Below are positions 7,191-15,760 of a stretch of 64,000 bases of DNA, in pieces. The stretch comes from JBKBIP01 sp046297495. GTDB taxonomy: Bacteria > Planctomycetota > Planctomycetia > Gemmatales > Gemmataceae. Within the stretch, counting starts at the first letter, position 1. Every line of letters begins with the position of its first letter. Below the pieces are notes generated by a model. The model did not search any database. It saw nothing but the letters and a program-made list of their open reading frames with translations, and was not told where the DNA came from. The stretch lies in the NCBI GenBank assembly GCA_046297495.1, contig JBKBIP010000023.1:1-64000 (forward strand), in the 5' to 3' direction. Made by a program: the position numbers and the translations under genes.

Positions 7191-9782
7191 ATGACGGCAG
7201 AGCGACCAACACCCGCAGGTCCCACCAAGCGACGGTTCTTGAGCCGACGTTTGTGGGGAGCGTTTGCGCTGTGCTGGTTGGTGAGCGGCTGTTTCGGCGT
7301 CTCGCAGAATCCGGGCTATTTTCCCCATTTACTACCGACCGGCGATATTATCCGCACCCATGCCAAGCCCCCCTTTGGCGTGTATAAGAATTTCGACCCC
7401 TACGCTTGCCGGCTCGAAGTCCGACCGCTCGAATCCACCAACCCGGTGCAGACGCAGCATGTCTTGATTGCCACCGTGTATGATGCCGAGGGCAACCCCC
7501 TGCGCAAGCGGCGCGTGGAATGGATGCTGGAGGGAGTGGGCAATATCGTGGAAGTGGATGAAGCCGGCCTATTCCCAGGGCGCGGCTACAAGGTCGATAA
7601 CAAGTACGCTGTCAGTTACACGGCTTACAAGGAACAGCGCATCACGCGCGGCAACGACGATCCCACTGATGACATCGTCATCCGTCCGGGGCAGACCTGG
7701 TGTGTCATCACGTCGGCAGTCGAAGGAGACACCAAGATCACCGTCTATGCGCCGGAGATTCATAATTGGGACCAGCACAAGGTCTTCGTCACCAAGCACT
7801 GGGTCGATGCCGAGTGGGAGCTGCCGCCGCCGGCAATCAATCCGGCAGGCACCGAGCACGTCTTCACCACGCGCATCTATCGCCACACCAACCACGAGCC
7901 ATTGGCCAATTACCGGGTGCGTTATCGCATCATCGGCGGCCCGCCAGCTGTCTTCGTGCCCGGGGGGACGCAAGAGGCCATCGTCCTGAGCGACATGGGG
8001 GGCAATGCCAGTGTCACCTTGGCTCAGGTCCAGCCCGCGTTGGGGCTAAATCGGGTCAGCGTGGAGATCATTCGCCCGCCCGATCCGTGCGCGCCTAGCG
8101 GTGGGCTAGGCGTGGTCGTGGGGGGGGGCGTGACGACCAAGGAATGGTTGGCTCCCCAAGTGTTACTGGATAAGGTTGCCCCTCCCAGCGTGTTGCTCGG
8201 TGAGGAAATCCCTTACACCATCACCGTCCGCAACACTGGCAAAGTGGAAACCCAGGCGGTCACCATCCTCGATACCATCCCCGATGGGTTGCTGTATCTC
8301 CGCTCGGAACCGACGGCCCAAATGGAGGAGGATCAACTGGTCTGGACCTTGCCGGGCTTGTCGCCCGGACAAGCGCAGACGGTCCAGGCCGTGTTCCGCA
8401 CGACGCGCCCCGGCCCGGTCCAGAATCGCGCCCGCGCCGTCACGCCGGAAGGACCGGGGGATGAGAAGAGCGTCACTACGCTTGTCACCGTGCCCCAGCT
8501 TCAGGTCGTGAAGACCGGGCCGCCACTGGCTGTGCTGGGAATGCCGGTTCCGTATCAGATCACGGTCAGCAACCCTGGTGATGGTCCCGCCCATAATGTC
8601 GTGCTCACCGATCAGTTTGATGACGGACTAGAACATGACAGCGGCGCCAATCCGATCCGTCTGGAAATCGGCACGCTGGCGCCGGGCGCGAACAAGACCG
8701 TGACCCTGAGCCTGACGCCGCGCGTGATGGGCCGACTGGTCAATCGCGTGGTGGCGGTGGCGGACGGCAATTTGCGGGCGGAAAGCGAACATGCCATCGA
8801 GGTGCAACGGGCCCAGCTGCGCATTAGCAAGACCGGGCCGGCCATGCGCTATATCGGCCGGCCGGCGATCTGGGAAATCCAGGTGCAAAATCCCGGTGAC
8901 GTGCCGCTGACTAACGTGGTGGTGCGCGACCAACTGCCACCGGAGCTGGTCTTCACCAGCGCCGGCCAGGGGGGGACGTTCACGGATGGCCAAGTCGTCT
9001 GGAATCTGGGAACGCTGCAACCGGAGGAAACCAAGATCGTCGAAGTGACGACGCGCTGTGAACGCATGACGCCGCGCGCCTTGAACGTGGCGGTCGCCAG
9101 CGCCGATCCGGGATTGCAGGTCCAGGCGGAAGCGGCTATCGAAATTCTGGGCTTGCCCGCTTTCCGGCTGGAAGTGGATGACGTGGATGATCCGGTGGCT
9201 GTGGGCGGCCGGACGAGCTATCAGATCACGGTCACCAATCAAGGCTCGTTGGCGGGCAACGGCGTCCGCATCGTGGCCCAGATTCCGCCGCAGATGCGGG
9301 CCATCAATGCCAACGGCCCGACCCGCGCCACCATCAGCGGCGCGACCGTGACCTTCCCGCCGGTGGACGGCCTGGAGCCGGGCCAAGCGTTGACGTACAT
9401 CGTGGAAGTGGAATGCTTGACGGAAGGGGACGTGCGCTTCCGGGCCGAGCTATCCGCCACGTCGCTGCTGGCGCCGGTGGTGGAGGAAGAAAGCACGACC
9501 ATCTACAATCCCGCCACGGGGCCACGCCCCACCAGCACGGAACCCCCGCCCGCTGGCAATCCTTCCGGGACGGGCGCCGTGGGTAGCTCCGGCTCACCCA
9601 CCCGCATCGACCCCATCCGCATCGGCGCGCCCACGCCCTCGGCGACCATCGGCGCGCCGGCACCAACGCGCACCGACCCTCGCGGCGTGGTGCCGGTCGA
9701 TTTTCGCGCCTCGCCGTTGTCCCCCGTCCCCGGTAATCCAGCGGGCAGCGCTCCCGGCGTCAGCCTGGCGACGCCGCGTTAG
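7191..9782 (+). CDS. lipoprotein with four DUF11 repeats
   Basis: An 863-residue surface lipoprotein. The ATG at 7191 is chosen because it gives a canonical lipoprotein signal: basic KRRFLSRR, a hydrophobic core, then the lipobox LVSGC with Cys34 as the acylation site. Residues ~35-310 form a conserved but unnamed N-terminal region (KNFDPYACRLEVRP; Ig-like strands). Four DUF11 repeats follow at about 324, 440, 545 and 658. Each opens with VxxTGPP or DVDDPVAVG and contains YQITVSNPGD-like strands. The C-terminal ~100 residues are Pro/Thr/Gly-rich and probably unstructured. DUF11 repeats are Ig-like adhesion or stalk modules in cell-wall proteins. The gene appears to stand alone. An in-frame upstream ATG at 6957 lacks any signal peptide and is rejected. 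Confidence 0.82.
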   Translation: MTAERPTPAGPTKRRFLSRRLWGAFALCWLVSGCFGVSQNPGYFPHLLPTGDIIRTHAKPPFGVYKNFDPYACRLEVRPLESTNPVQTQHVLIATVYDAEGNPLRKRRVEWMLEGVGNIVEVDEAGLFPGRGYKVDNKYAVSYTAYKEQRITRGNDDPTDDIVIRPGQTWCVITSAVEGDTKITVYAPEIHNWDQHKVFVTKHWVDAEWELPPPAINPAGTEHVFTTRIYRHTNHEPLANYRVRYRIIGGPPAVFVPGGTQEAIVLSDMGGNASVTLAQVQPALGLNRVSVEIIRPPDPCAPSGGLGVVVGGGVTTKEWLAPQVLLDKVAPPSVLLGEEIPYTITVRNTGKVETQAVTILDTIPDGLLYLRSEPTAQMEEDQLVWTLPGLSPGQAQTVQAVFRTTRPGPVQNRARAVTPEGPGDEKSVTTLVTVPQLQVVKTGPPLAVLGMPVPYQITVSNPGDGPAHNVVLTDQFDDGLEHDSGANPIRLEIGTLAPGANKTVTLSLTPRVMGRLVNRVVAVADGNLRAESEHAIEVQRAQLRISKTGPAMRYIGRPAIWEIQVQNPGDVPLTNVVVRDQLPPELVFTSAGQGGTFTDGQVVWNLGTLQPEETKIVEVTTRCERMTPRALNVAVASADPGLQVQAEAAIEILGLPAFRLEVDDVDDPVAVGGRTSYQITVTNQGSLAGNGVRIVAQIPPQMRAINANGPTRATISGATVTFPPVDGLEPGQALTYIVEVECLTEGDVRFRAELSATSLLAPVVEEESTTIYNPATGPRPTSTEPPPAGNPSGTGAVGSSGSPTRIDPIRIGAPTPSATIGAPAPTRTDPRGVVPVDFRASPLSPVPGNPAGSAPGVSLATPR

Positions 9783-9789
9783 CAATTCA

Positions 9790-10206
9790 TTAGCGAAACA
9801 ACTCCGCCACCCGCGCCCGAAAGCCGGGCAGAATGGGATCACCGATTAGCTCTTGTCGCTCATTGATGAGCGTGGGTGACTGGTTTGGTTGATACACCTT
9901 CACGGTACGGTCGTAGGGATCGACAATCCACACCAGCAGCACGCCGGCGGCCAAGTAGCTGGTCGTTTTCTCATGAATTTCATCAATCGTGTCATTCGGG
10001 GACAGAATCTCGACCACCAGGGTGGGAACCCCTTCGATCAACGTGGTGTCGTCTGTTTGCTGAGCCGCCCCTTCGGGGGAAATGTACACCAAATCGATGC
10101 CAACGGTATTATCAGGATTCCGGGACAGGCGCACTCCCGCTTCGCCACACAACACTTCACCCAATGGCTCCGGTTGCTGCCAGCCTGTCCACTGTTTCCA
10201 ATCCAA
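9790..10206 (-). pseudogene. Uma2-family nuclease, 5'-truncated
   Basis: A 138-codon frame that matches the C-terminal two thirds of Uma2/DUF820 proteins, a PD-(D/E)XK nuclease-like family that is very expanded in planctomycetes. The core is present: D38 in VGIDLVYIS, E66 in LVVEILSPND and K80 in EIHEKTTSYLAAGV, then IVDPYDRTVKVY. Family members are normally about 185-200 residues and begin with a helix and a YELVDGEL-like strand; both are missing. The only start is TTG at 10206, and an in-frame TGA lies 6 nt further upstream, inside a dispersed repeat. The gene looks cut off by the repeat. It could still make a short protein, but I treat it as a remnant. Confidence 0.65.
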
Positions 10207-10211
10207 CCATC

Positions 10212-10241
10212 GTCAGGGAACGGTACACCCCGCTCCCTGAC
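10212..10241 (-). terminator. hairpin formed with dispersed repeat
   Basis: GTCAGGGAACGG (10212-10223) pairs with CCGCTCCCTGAC (10230-10241) with one mismatch and loop TACACC. It lies 22 nt after the stop of the minus-strand lipoprotein gene and overlaps the repeat at 10230-10252, so it is probably a transcript end. Confidence 0.55.
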
Positions 10242-10252
10242 AGTCGCGGCTC
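10230..10252 (-). repeat. dispersed repeat, GAGCCGC family, copy 2
   Basis: On the minus strand it reads GAGCCGCGACTGTCAGGGAG then CGG, 20 of 23 positions the same as 91-113. It borders the truncated Uma2 frame. Confidence 0.6.
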
Positions 10253-10263
10253 GGAGGAAAAAG

Positions 10264-11079
10264 TTAATCCGCTTTCGCTCGCGGTTTGAGCAGCTGAATG
10301 GATTGCGTGAGTGGTTCCTTCGTTTTCCAGATAATCGGTTGGGCAGGCGCTGCCACGGGGGTCACGGGAACTTCCACGGGCGTCGGCATGGGCAGCGGGA
10401 ATTCCAGGTCGTGTGGCACGGGGGTCGGCGCGATCGGGACCACCGGGATAGCGGCAGGGGGGTGCGGAAGGTGGCGCAGCGTGATGTCCTTGTCCGCCTC
10501 GAACAACCGGCCGTCAAGCAGCTTCAACTGAGCGACGATGCGTAGCTTTTGAGTAGTGGGTTGTTTTTGCCAGGGGAGCAAGAGAATGTAGCCGGTGGCC
10601 AGGATGCCTTCCTTCCACGATTGCCGAAGCTGTTCGACGTTAAGGCTCCAAGCGCTCAGCGGCGCCTTGACGCCGCCGGGAAGAATCTCCAGGGCCTCCA
10701 CGCGCAGCTCGCCAGGGACCTTGATGGCGTGGCCGTCGGCGTCCTTGGGTTCCACGACGACTTGCAACACCTCAACACCAGTACGTGGATTGCGATAGGC
10801 CCCGGTTTGCCGACCGAGCACGATCTCCTTGACGCCACAGACATGAGAAAGGGGTGGAGTAAACACCTTGGCCGAGCTGTTATGTTGCTGAACGGTTTGC
10901 AGCTCGCGGATTAAGGCGTCACTGTAACACTGGCAACGGCTCAGTTGATCGCGGAGGTGCTCGACTTCCAACTCCTTGACCCGCAGCTCGGCCTCGACCT
11001 GTTCACAAGGGGACGACCGACAACCGAGCAGCGGCGGGAGTAGCAAACAGACAAGCCAGAATGAATTGGGCCAGCGCAT
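10264..11079 (-). CDS. coiled-coil lipoprotein of unknown function
   Basis: A 271-residue protein I do not recognise as a named family. The start at 11079 gives MRWPNSFWLVCLLLPPLLGC, with a lipobox LLGC and acylated Cys about residue 20. Next comes a short helical, heptad-like segment (EQVEAELRVKELEVEHLRDQ, ~24-45) and a folded middle region with PRTGVEVLQVVVEPKDADGH and WKEGILATGYILLLPW. The last ~60 residues are rich in Pro and Val. Similar planctomycete proteins have a C-terminal beta domain behind a membrane-anchored helix. It lies 183 nt downstream of the second clpP on the same strand. A hairpin closes its transcript. Confidence 0.6.
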   Translation of the reverse strand: MRWPNSFWLVCLLLPPLLGCRSSPCEQVEAELRVKELEVEHLRDQLSRCQCYSDALIRELQTVQQHNSSAKVFTPPLSHVCGVKEIVLGRQTGAYRNPRTGVEVLQVVVEPKDADGHAIKVPGELRVEALEILPGGVKAPLSAWSLNVEQLRQSWKEGILATGYILLLPWQKQPTTQKLRIVAQLKLLDGRLFEADKDITLRHLPHPPAAIPVVPIAPTPVPHDLEFPLPMPTPVEVPVTPVAAPAQPIIWKTKEPLTQSIQLLKPRAKAD

Positions 11080-11262
11080 GGGGTTCCGTCCCCCCCCTGT
11101 TCCGATAACGTCAATGAGGTCGTACCAAGTAGCATCGGCAGCCCCGCGGGATAACGCCCACGAGCGCAACATGGCGGCAGGCGCTTCATCGGCACGATAG
11201 CGGGGCGGGCATAAGCGAAATGGACGCGTCACGCCGCGCCGTCCCGCGTCCTCCGGTCGCTC

Positions 11263-11871
11263 TTACCCTTTTTTCGGCTTGTGCCAGTCTGGCAGTTTCT
11301 CCAAGACTTGATCGACGATGCCGTATTCCTTGGCTTCCAGAGCGGACATGAATTTGTCACGATCCGTTTCCTTCTCGACGCGTTCGAGGGTCTGGCCGGT
11401 GTGACGAACGAGGATGTCGTTGAGTTCCTTCTTCAGGCGGATGAACTCCTTGGCGTGAATCAAGATTTCCGTGGTCGTGCCCTCGGTGCCGGCCAAGGGT
11501 TGATGGATCATGACGCGGGCGTGCGGCAGGCAATAGCGTTTGTGCTTGGCGCCGGCGCACAACAGGACGGCCCCCATGCTGGCGCACTGGCCGATGCAGT
11601 AGGTGGCCACGTCGCAGGTGAGATACTGCATGGTGTCATAAATGCTCATGCCCGCCGTCACTGAACCACCGGGCGAATTGATATACATGTGAATATCCGC
11701 TGCGGGATCGGCGAATTGCAGATACATCAGCTGGGCGACGATGAGGTTCGCGCCGCGATCATCAATCGGACCATGCAGGTAAACAATGCGTTCGCGCAAC
11801 AGCCGGCTGTAAATATCGAAGACACGCTCTTCCCGGCCATCGCTTTCAATCACATAGGGTATGTGGGACAT
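11263..11871 (-). CDS. clpP: ATP-dependent Clp protease proteolytic subunit (second copy)
   Basis: A 202-residue serine peptidase of family S14, forming the proteolytic barrel that degrades unfolded proteins delivered by Clp ATPases in the cytoplasm. The catalytic triad is visible: Ser98 in GQCASMGA, His123 in VMIHQPLAG and Asp172 in ETDRDKFM. The oxyanion glycines are in NSPGGSV (65-71). The length is typical. Its residue pattern (TCDVATYCIGQCASMG) differs clearly from the neighbouring ClpP, so the two may form a mixed or alternative complex, as in other bacteria with more than one ClpP. It follows the other clpP after 98 nt, which hold a 16-bp perfect inverted repeat, so its expression may be tuned separately. 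No clpX is visible in the window. Confidence 0.95.
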   Translation of the reverse strand: MSHIPYVIESDGREERVFDIYSRLLRERIVYLHGPIDDRGANLIVAQLMYLQFADPAADIHMYINSPGGSVTAGMSIYDTMQYLTCDVATYCIGQCASMGAVLLCAGAKHKRYCLPHARVMIHQPLAGTEGTTTEILIHAKEFIRLKKELNDILVRHTGQTLERVEKETDRDKFMSALEAKEYGIVDQVLEKLPDWHKPKKG

Positions 11872-11903
11872 GGTAATGAATCTCCCTGGTTAGCGATCCG
11901 CGC

Positions 11904-11967
11904 TCCGCTTTCAGCGGTCGTCTCCCTCGCGCCATAAGGAGTGGGGGAGCTGACCGCTGAAAGCGGA
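11904..11967 (-). promoter_or_regulatory. 16-bp inverted repeat between the clpP genes
   Basis: TCCGCTTTCAGCGGTC (11904-11919) is perfectly complementary to 11952-11967. The 32-nt loop contains further pairing bases (CTCCC with GGGAG). It could be a processing, stability or attenuation structure between the two clpP cistrons. No U-tract follows. Confidence 0.6.
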
Positions 11968-11969
11968 TG

Positions 11970-12620
11970 TCATGCCTTCTTTTCTTCCGTGATTTTCATG
12001 AGTACGTCATCCACCAAGCCGAACTCCTTGGCTTCGAGCGGGTTGAAGTAGCGGTCCCGTTCGGTTTCCAGCTCGATCTTGTTCATCGGTTGGCCGGTGT
12101 GGCGGGCCAGGATTTCGTTCAAGCGGTGACGGTCCTTCATGATCTCGTTGGCTTGAATCTCGATGTCGGACACCTGCCCGCCGACTTGGCCCCACGGTTG
12201 ATGGACCATGATCTTGGAGTGCGGCAAAGCGTAGCGTTTTCCCTTGGTGCCGGCGGCCAGTAGGATGGCGGCGCCGCTGGCGGCCAAACCCATGCAGTAG
12301 GTCGAGATGGGGCATTCGAGAAATTGCATGGTATCGTAGATGGCCAAGGTGGCCGTCACCGAGCCGCCGGGACAGTTGATGTAAAAGTGGATTTCCTGGT
12401 TGCGGCTCTCATATTGCAGGAACAGCAACTTTTGAATCGTGACATTGGCTAAATAATCGGTGATGGCGGGGTTGCCGCCGGTCTCCGGGGAGCTGCCCAA
12501 GAAGATAATCCGATTTTCCAACAGCAGGTCCCCCAGCGTCATTTGACGCTGGCGGGCATAGTCGCGGTAACGCTGGATTTGCGGCACAAACGGCAATCCA
12601 GCGGCGTGGAACTCGCTCAT
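11970..12620 (-). CDS. clpP: ATP-dependent Clp protease proteolytic subunit (first copy)
   Basis: A 216-residue S14 peptidase. The start at 12620 has AGGAAGG about 7 nt upstream; an earlier in-frame ATG lacks this. The triad is Ser115 (GLAASGAA), His140 (IMVHQPWG) and Asp189 (TERDRYFNP), with the oxyanion loop at NCPGGSVT. The N-terminus (FVPQIQRYRDYARQRQMTLG) is longer and more basic than in the second copy. The gene lies directly after trigger factor, the usual tig-clpP order, but the third member clpX is replaced here by a second clpP. A stem-loop sits between the tig stop and this gene. Confidence 0.95.
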   Translation of the reverse strand: MSEFHAAGLPFVPQIQRYRDYARQRQMTLGDLLLENRIIFLGSSPETGGNPAITDYLANVTIQKLLFLQYESRNQEIHFYINCPGGSVTATLAIYDTMQFLECPISTYCMGLAASGAAILLAAGTKGKRYALPHSKIMVHQPWGQVGGQVSDIEIQANEIMKDRHRLNEILARHTGQPMNKIELETERDRYFNPLEAKEFGLVDDVLMKITEEKKA

Positions 12621-12644
12621 GGTTTTTGCCTTCCTGAAATGCGC

Positions 12645-12667
12645 GGGGAGCAAGCGGCTTGCTCCCC
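12645..12667 (-). terminator. 10-bp hairpin after tig
   Basis: GGGGAGCAAG (12645-12654) pairs perfectly with 12658-12667 around a 3-nt loop, immediately after the trigger-factor stop. There is no T-run, and clpP follows within 50 nt, so partial attenuation or mRNA protection is more likely than full termination. Confidence 0.5.
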
Positions 12668-12668
12668 C

Positions 12669-14267
12669 TTAACTGGGAGTAGTGGGCGGTGCTTCGGACG
12701 CGGTGGACTCGTCCGCGCTGGGTTGTCCTTCCTCTTCCGCCGCCAAGTCTTTCATCTCGCCGGGAATGGCCTGTTCCTCGACCGTGGCGATCCGTTCGTC
12801 CTCGACGTTCGCGCCAGCCGCTTCGTCCTCAAATTCGGCATTCTCCAAGACTAGGTCCAGGGCCTTGCGCTCCAACAAATCAGCCGCCATGGCCTCCAGC
12901 ATGTTTTCTCGTTCCAGCCGGGCGCGCAAGCGCCGTGGCGACTCGTTGTGCTGGGCCGCCAAACGTTCGATCTCGTCGTTGAGGTCGTCTTCGTTGATTT
13001 CAATGTTTTCTACTTCGGCGACCTTTTGCAGCACGAAGAACTGCTTCAACGACAGCGTCGTGTTGCGCAACACATCTTGCGAGAGCATCCGTTCGCGGGC
13101 CTTGATTTGTTCCTCGGACATGCCCGCGGCGCGCATGTCCATGACCTTGCGTGCGAAGGTGGAGCGGGCTTGTCGTTTCACCAAATCTTCCGGCAAGTCC
13201 CAATTCGAGTGAGTCAACACATGTTCTAGGAATTGCAGCCGGGCGGATTCGCGTTGGTAGTATTCGAGACGGCGTTGTAGCACGACGCGAATTAATTCAC
13301 GCAACTGCTCGCGGCTGTGAACGTGGAACTCGTGCATGAGTTCATGGGTGATTTCCGGCATGCGCAACGTCTTAATGTCTTGAATGGTAAGGCTGGCTTG
13401 GATGGTGACGCCGCGCAGGGCCGGGTCCGCCACCTGGTCAGACATGCGGATGTCGATGGTGCGCTGATCCCCCACCGTGGCGCCGATCACGCGCTCGGCG
13501 AACTGCTCGGCGACGCCGTCCTTGAAGGCCAAGCGCGGCTCGACGTGCAGGGACACTTCCTTCAGCTCCCCCATGCGCCGCCCCTGGTATTCGGTCACGA
13601 CATCGGCGATCAGATAATCGTCCATCTCGACGATGGGCTGGTCCCCGCCTTTGGGAACCATTTGACCATAAGGAGCCAATAACCGCTTTTCCTCGCGGTC
13701 GATGTCCTCTTCGGTGATATTCCACACAGGCCGTTTGAACTTTAGCCCCTTGTATTCGGGCAAATCAAATTCGGGGCGGACTTCGACATCAAATTCGTAG
13801 ATCAACGGTCCTTGCTCGGGAATGTCGATCTTGTCCGGATCGATATCGGGGGTATTGAGCGGCGAAAGCTCGTGTTCCGCCGCCAATTGCTCCAAACTGG
13901 CCATCAACACCTGGCCCTTGACTTGCTGGGTGACTTCCTTGCGGAAACGGCGTTCGACGACTTTGCGCGGCACTTTGCCAGGTCGAAAACCGGCCACGGG
14001 TGATTCAAAGAGAAGCTTGCTGTATTCCTCGTTGAATCGGTCGTCGATGTCCTCTCGCTCCACGGTCACTTTGATGTGCTTCTTGCACGGCCCCACGTCG
14101 GTAATGTCCACTATTTGTCGTAGTTTGGTGGGTTTCGATTCTGGTTCCGTTTCGGGAGCGACCGCCGGTTCCTCGGCGACGGCAGTAGGAATTTCCACGG
14201 CTTCCGCGCCGGTTGGCTCGGGTGTTTCTTCCGCTGGGGTCACATCGAGTTGCTTTTCGTCCGTCAT
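12669..14267 (-). CDS. tig: trigger factor, ribosome-associated chaperone
   Basis: A 532-residue trigger factor, which binds at the ribosome exit tunnel and shields nascent chains. The first ~48 residues are an acidic, low-complexity extension (Pro/Glu/Ala). The ribosome-binding domain follows with the signature GFRPGKVP at about residues 93-100. A central PPIase-like region includes VEMDDYLIADV, and the long helical C-terminal arms (about 310-470) carry LEYYQRESARLQFLEHVL. The C-terminus is a second acidic tail. E. coli Tig is about 430 residues; the excess here is the two acidic tails. It is first in the tig-clpP-clpP unit, and tRNA-Gly lies 100 nt upstream on the same strand. Confidence 0.93.
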   Translation of the reverse strand: MTDEKQLDVTPAEETPEPTGAEAVEIPTAVAEEPAVAPETEPESKPTKLRQIVDITDVGPCKKHIKVTVEREDIDDRFNEEYSKLLFESPVAGFRPGKVPRKVVERRFRKEVTQQVKGQVLMASLEQLAAEHELSPLNTPDIDPDKIDIPEQGPLIYEFDVEVRPEFDLPEYKGLKFKRPVWNITEEDIDREEKRLLAPYGQMVPKGGDQPIVEMDDYLIADVVTEYQGRRMGELKEVSLHVEPRLAFKDGVAEQFAERVIGATVGDQRTIDIRMSDQVADPALRGVTIQASLTIQDIKTLRMPEITHELMHEFHVHSREQLRELIRVVLQRRLEYYQRESARLQFLEHVLTHSNWDLPEDLVKRQARSTFARKVMDMRAAGMSEEQIKARERMLSQDVLRNTTLSLKQFFVLQKVAEVENIEINEDDLNDEIERLAAQHNESPRRLRARLERENMLEAMAADLLERKALDLVLENAEFEDEAAGANVEDERIATVEEQAIPGEMKDLAAEEEGQPSADESTASEAPPTTPS

Positions 14268-14366
14268 GGCGCTACTCCCACAAAAGTTAAGAAAGCCGAG
14301 CAGATCAAGAACGCGTGTCGCACGACGCCGGTTCGCGTATTCTTGACCTTCTCGGCCATTTTAAGA

Positions 14367-14437
14367 GCGGGTGATGGGACTTGAACCCACGACATTCACG
14401 TTGGCAACGTGACGCTCTACCACTGAGCTACACCCGC
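14367..14437 (-). tRNA. tRNA-Gly (GCC)
   Basis: The minus strand folds as a full cloverleaf of 71 nt. The acceptor stem is GCGGGTG/CACCCGC, the D arm GCTC-AGTGGTA-GAGC, the anticodon stem TCACG/CGTGA with loop TTGCCAA (anticodon GCC), and the T arm GTGGG-TTCAAGT-CCCAT. The 3' CCA is not encoded. It lies directly upstream of tig in the same orientation. Confidence 0.97.
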
Positions 14438-14662
14438 AGTGGGATGAACCACAGCTCTTCCCCAAATTATAGAGAGGCCCGCCATGTTTTCAAGGGGCAA
14501 TGGCGCGGAGATTTTTTTCGCCCCGGCATCCCTTATGCCGACGAACAGGGGGAGCGTGAACGCCTGGGTTGTTGGCCATCAAATTTTTCTCATCCCTCCC
14601 TCCCCAGAGCAGACCCAACCTGGTAATTTACGCGGGTACGCAACCATCTGGAGGGGATCACC

Positions 14663-15595
14663 ATGACAAGACTTATTTGGAGCATTCTATTGTTAGGGGG
14701 CGTGGTTGGACAGGCTGAGGGGCAGACCCTCTTCGCCCCCGATGCCCAGCTGGAAAAAGTGTGGGGAGAAGGCACCTTCACCGAAGGCCCCGCCTATGGC
14801 CCGAATGGCCGAATTTACTTCTCCGACATTGGCAATCGCATCATGATCTTCGATCCAGCCACGGGCCAGACGACGGTGTATCGAGAACCGAGCGGGCGGG
14901 CCAATGGGTTGATCTTCGACCAGCAAGGGCGCTTGGTGGCTTGTGAGGGGGCCATGCCGGGCGGCCAGCGGCGCGTCAGCATCACCGACAAAAATGGCGC
15001 CGTTCGCGCCTTGGCCGACCGCTGGATGGGAAAACGGCTCAACAGCCCCAACGACCTGACTATCGACACTCAGGGGCGGATTTACTTCAGTGATCCGCGC
15101 TACGCAGGCGACGAGCCGCGCGAGATCGACACGGAAAGCGTGTATCGCATCGACCCGGACGGCATGGTGACACAAATTATCACCGACGTGCAGAAGCCGA
15201 ATGGCGTTATCTTGTCACCAGACATGAAAACGCTCTACGTGGCCGACAACCATCCCAAGGGAAATCGGCATCTGTTGGCGTTTGAGCTGAAGCCCGATGG
15301 CAGCGTGGGGGCCAAACGTCTCCTTTACGATTTCGGCAAGGAGCGCGGCATCGATGGCATGGCGATGGACGAGCAAGGCAACATCTACGCCACGGCGGGC
15401 AGCGGCAAAGCCAGCGGCGTGTACGTCTTCAATCCCCAAGGGGAGCGACTGGCCTTCATCGCCACGCCGGAGACGGCGACCAACTGCGTCTTCGGCGGCC
15501 AGGAACGGAACCTATTGTACATCACTGCCGGTAAGTCCCTGTATCGCATCCCTTTGAAAACGAAGGGGTTCGCCCTGTATTGGCCCAAGGAATGA
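14663..15595 (+). CDS. SMP-30/gluconolactonase-like secreted protein
   Basis: A 310-residue six-bladed propeller of the SMP-30/Gluconolactonase/LRE-like family, whose characterised members are metal-dependent lactonases. GGAGGGG precedes the ATG, followed by a signal peptide ending near VVGQAEG. Family motifs include EGPAYGPNGRIYFSDI (first metal ligand Glu), LNSPNDLTID (metal-binding Asn-Asp), KPNGVILSPDMKTLYVAD and GIDGMAMDEQGNIY. It is exported, so the substrate is likely an extracellular sugar lactone, but this is not shown by sequence. A close paralog lies at 51490-52542, with about half of the aligned residues the same by eye. It is monocistronic. Confidence 0.88.
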   Translation: MTRLIWSILLLGGVVGQAEGQTLFAPDAQLEKVWGEGTFTEGPAYGPNGRIYFSDIGNRIMIFDPATGQTTVYREPSGRANGLIFDQQGRLVACEGAMPGGQRRVSITDKNGAVRALADRWMGKRLNSPNDLTIDTQGRIYFSDPRYAGDEPREIDTESVYRIDPDGMVTQIITDVQKPNGVILSPDMKTLYVADNHPKGNRHLLAFELKPDGSVGAKRLLYDFGKERGIDGMAMDEQGNIYATAGSGKASGVYVFNPQGERLAFIATPETATNCVFGGQERNLLYITAGKSLYRIPLKTKGFALYWPKE

Positions 15596-15692
15596 GAGGC
15601 GGCGAAACGCGCGGGGGACGAACGGCTGGCGTGGGGGCGTAAAATCCTATTCTCGGCAACGCAAACTCGGTCGTGGCGGTGGCGTGGCAGCG

Positions 15693-15698
15693 TATAAT
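15693..15698 (+). promoter_or_regulatory. TATAAT -10 box
   Basis: A perfect TATAAT lies 62 nt before the start of the alpha/beta hydrolase gene. No good -35 match is seen 16-18 nt upstream. Confidence 0.4.
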
Positions 15699-15760
15699 GG
15701 AAATATCAGAGAAGCGGCGGCGTTCACGACCTGTGGAAGTCTAGACGAAACGTGGTGGCC

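Noticed and set aside
9790..10206. Toxin-antitoxin or defence nuclease
   Set aside because: The Uma2 family is nuclease-like but widespread as single genes in planctomycetes, and this copy is truncated with no partner.
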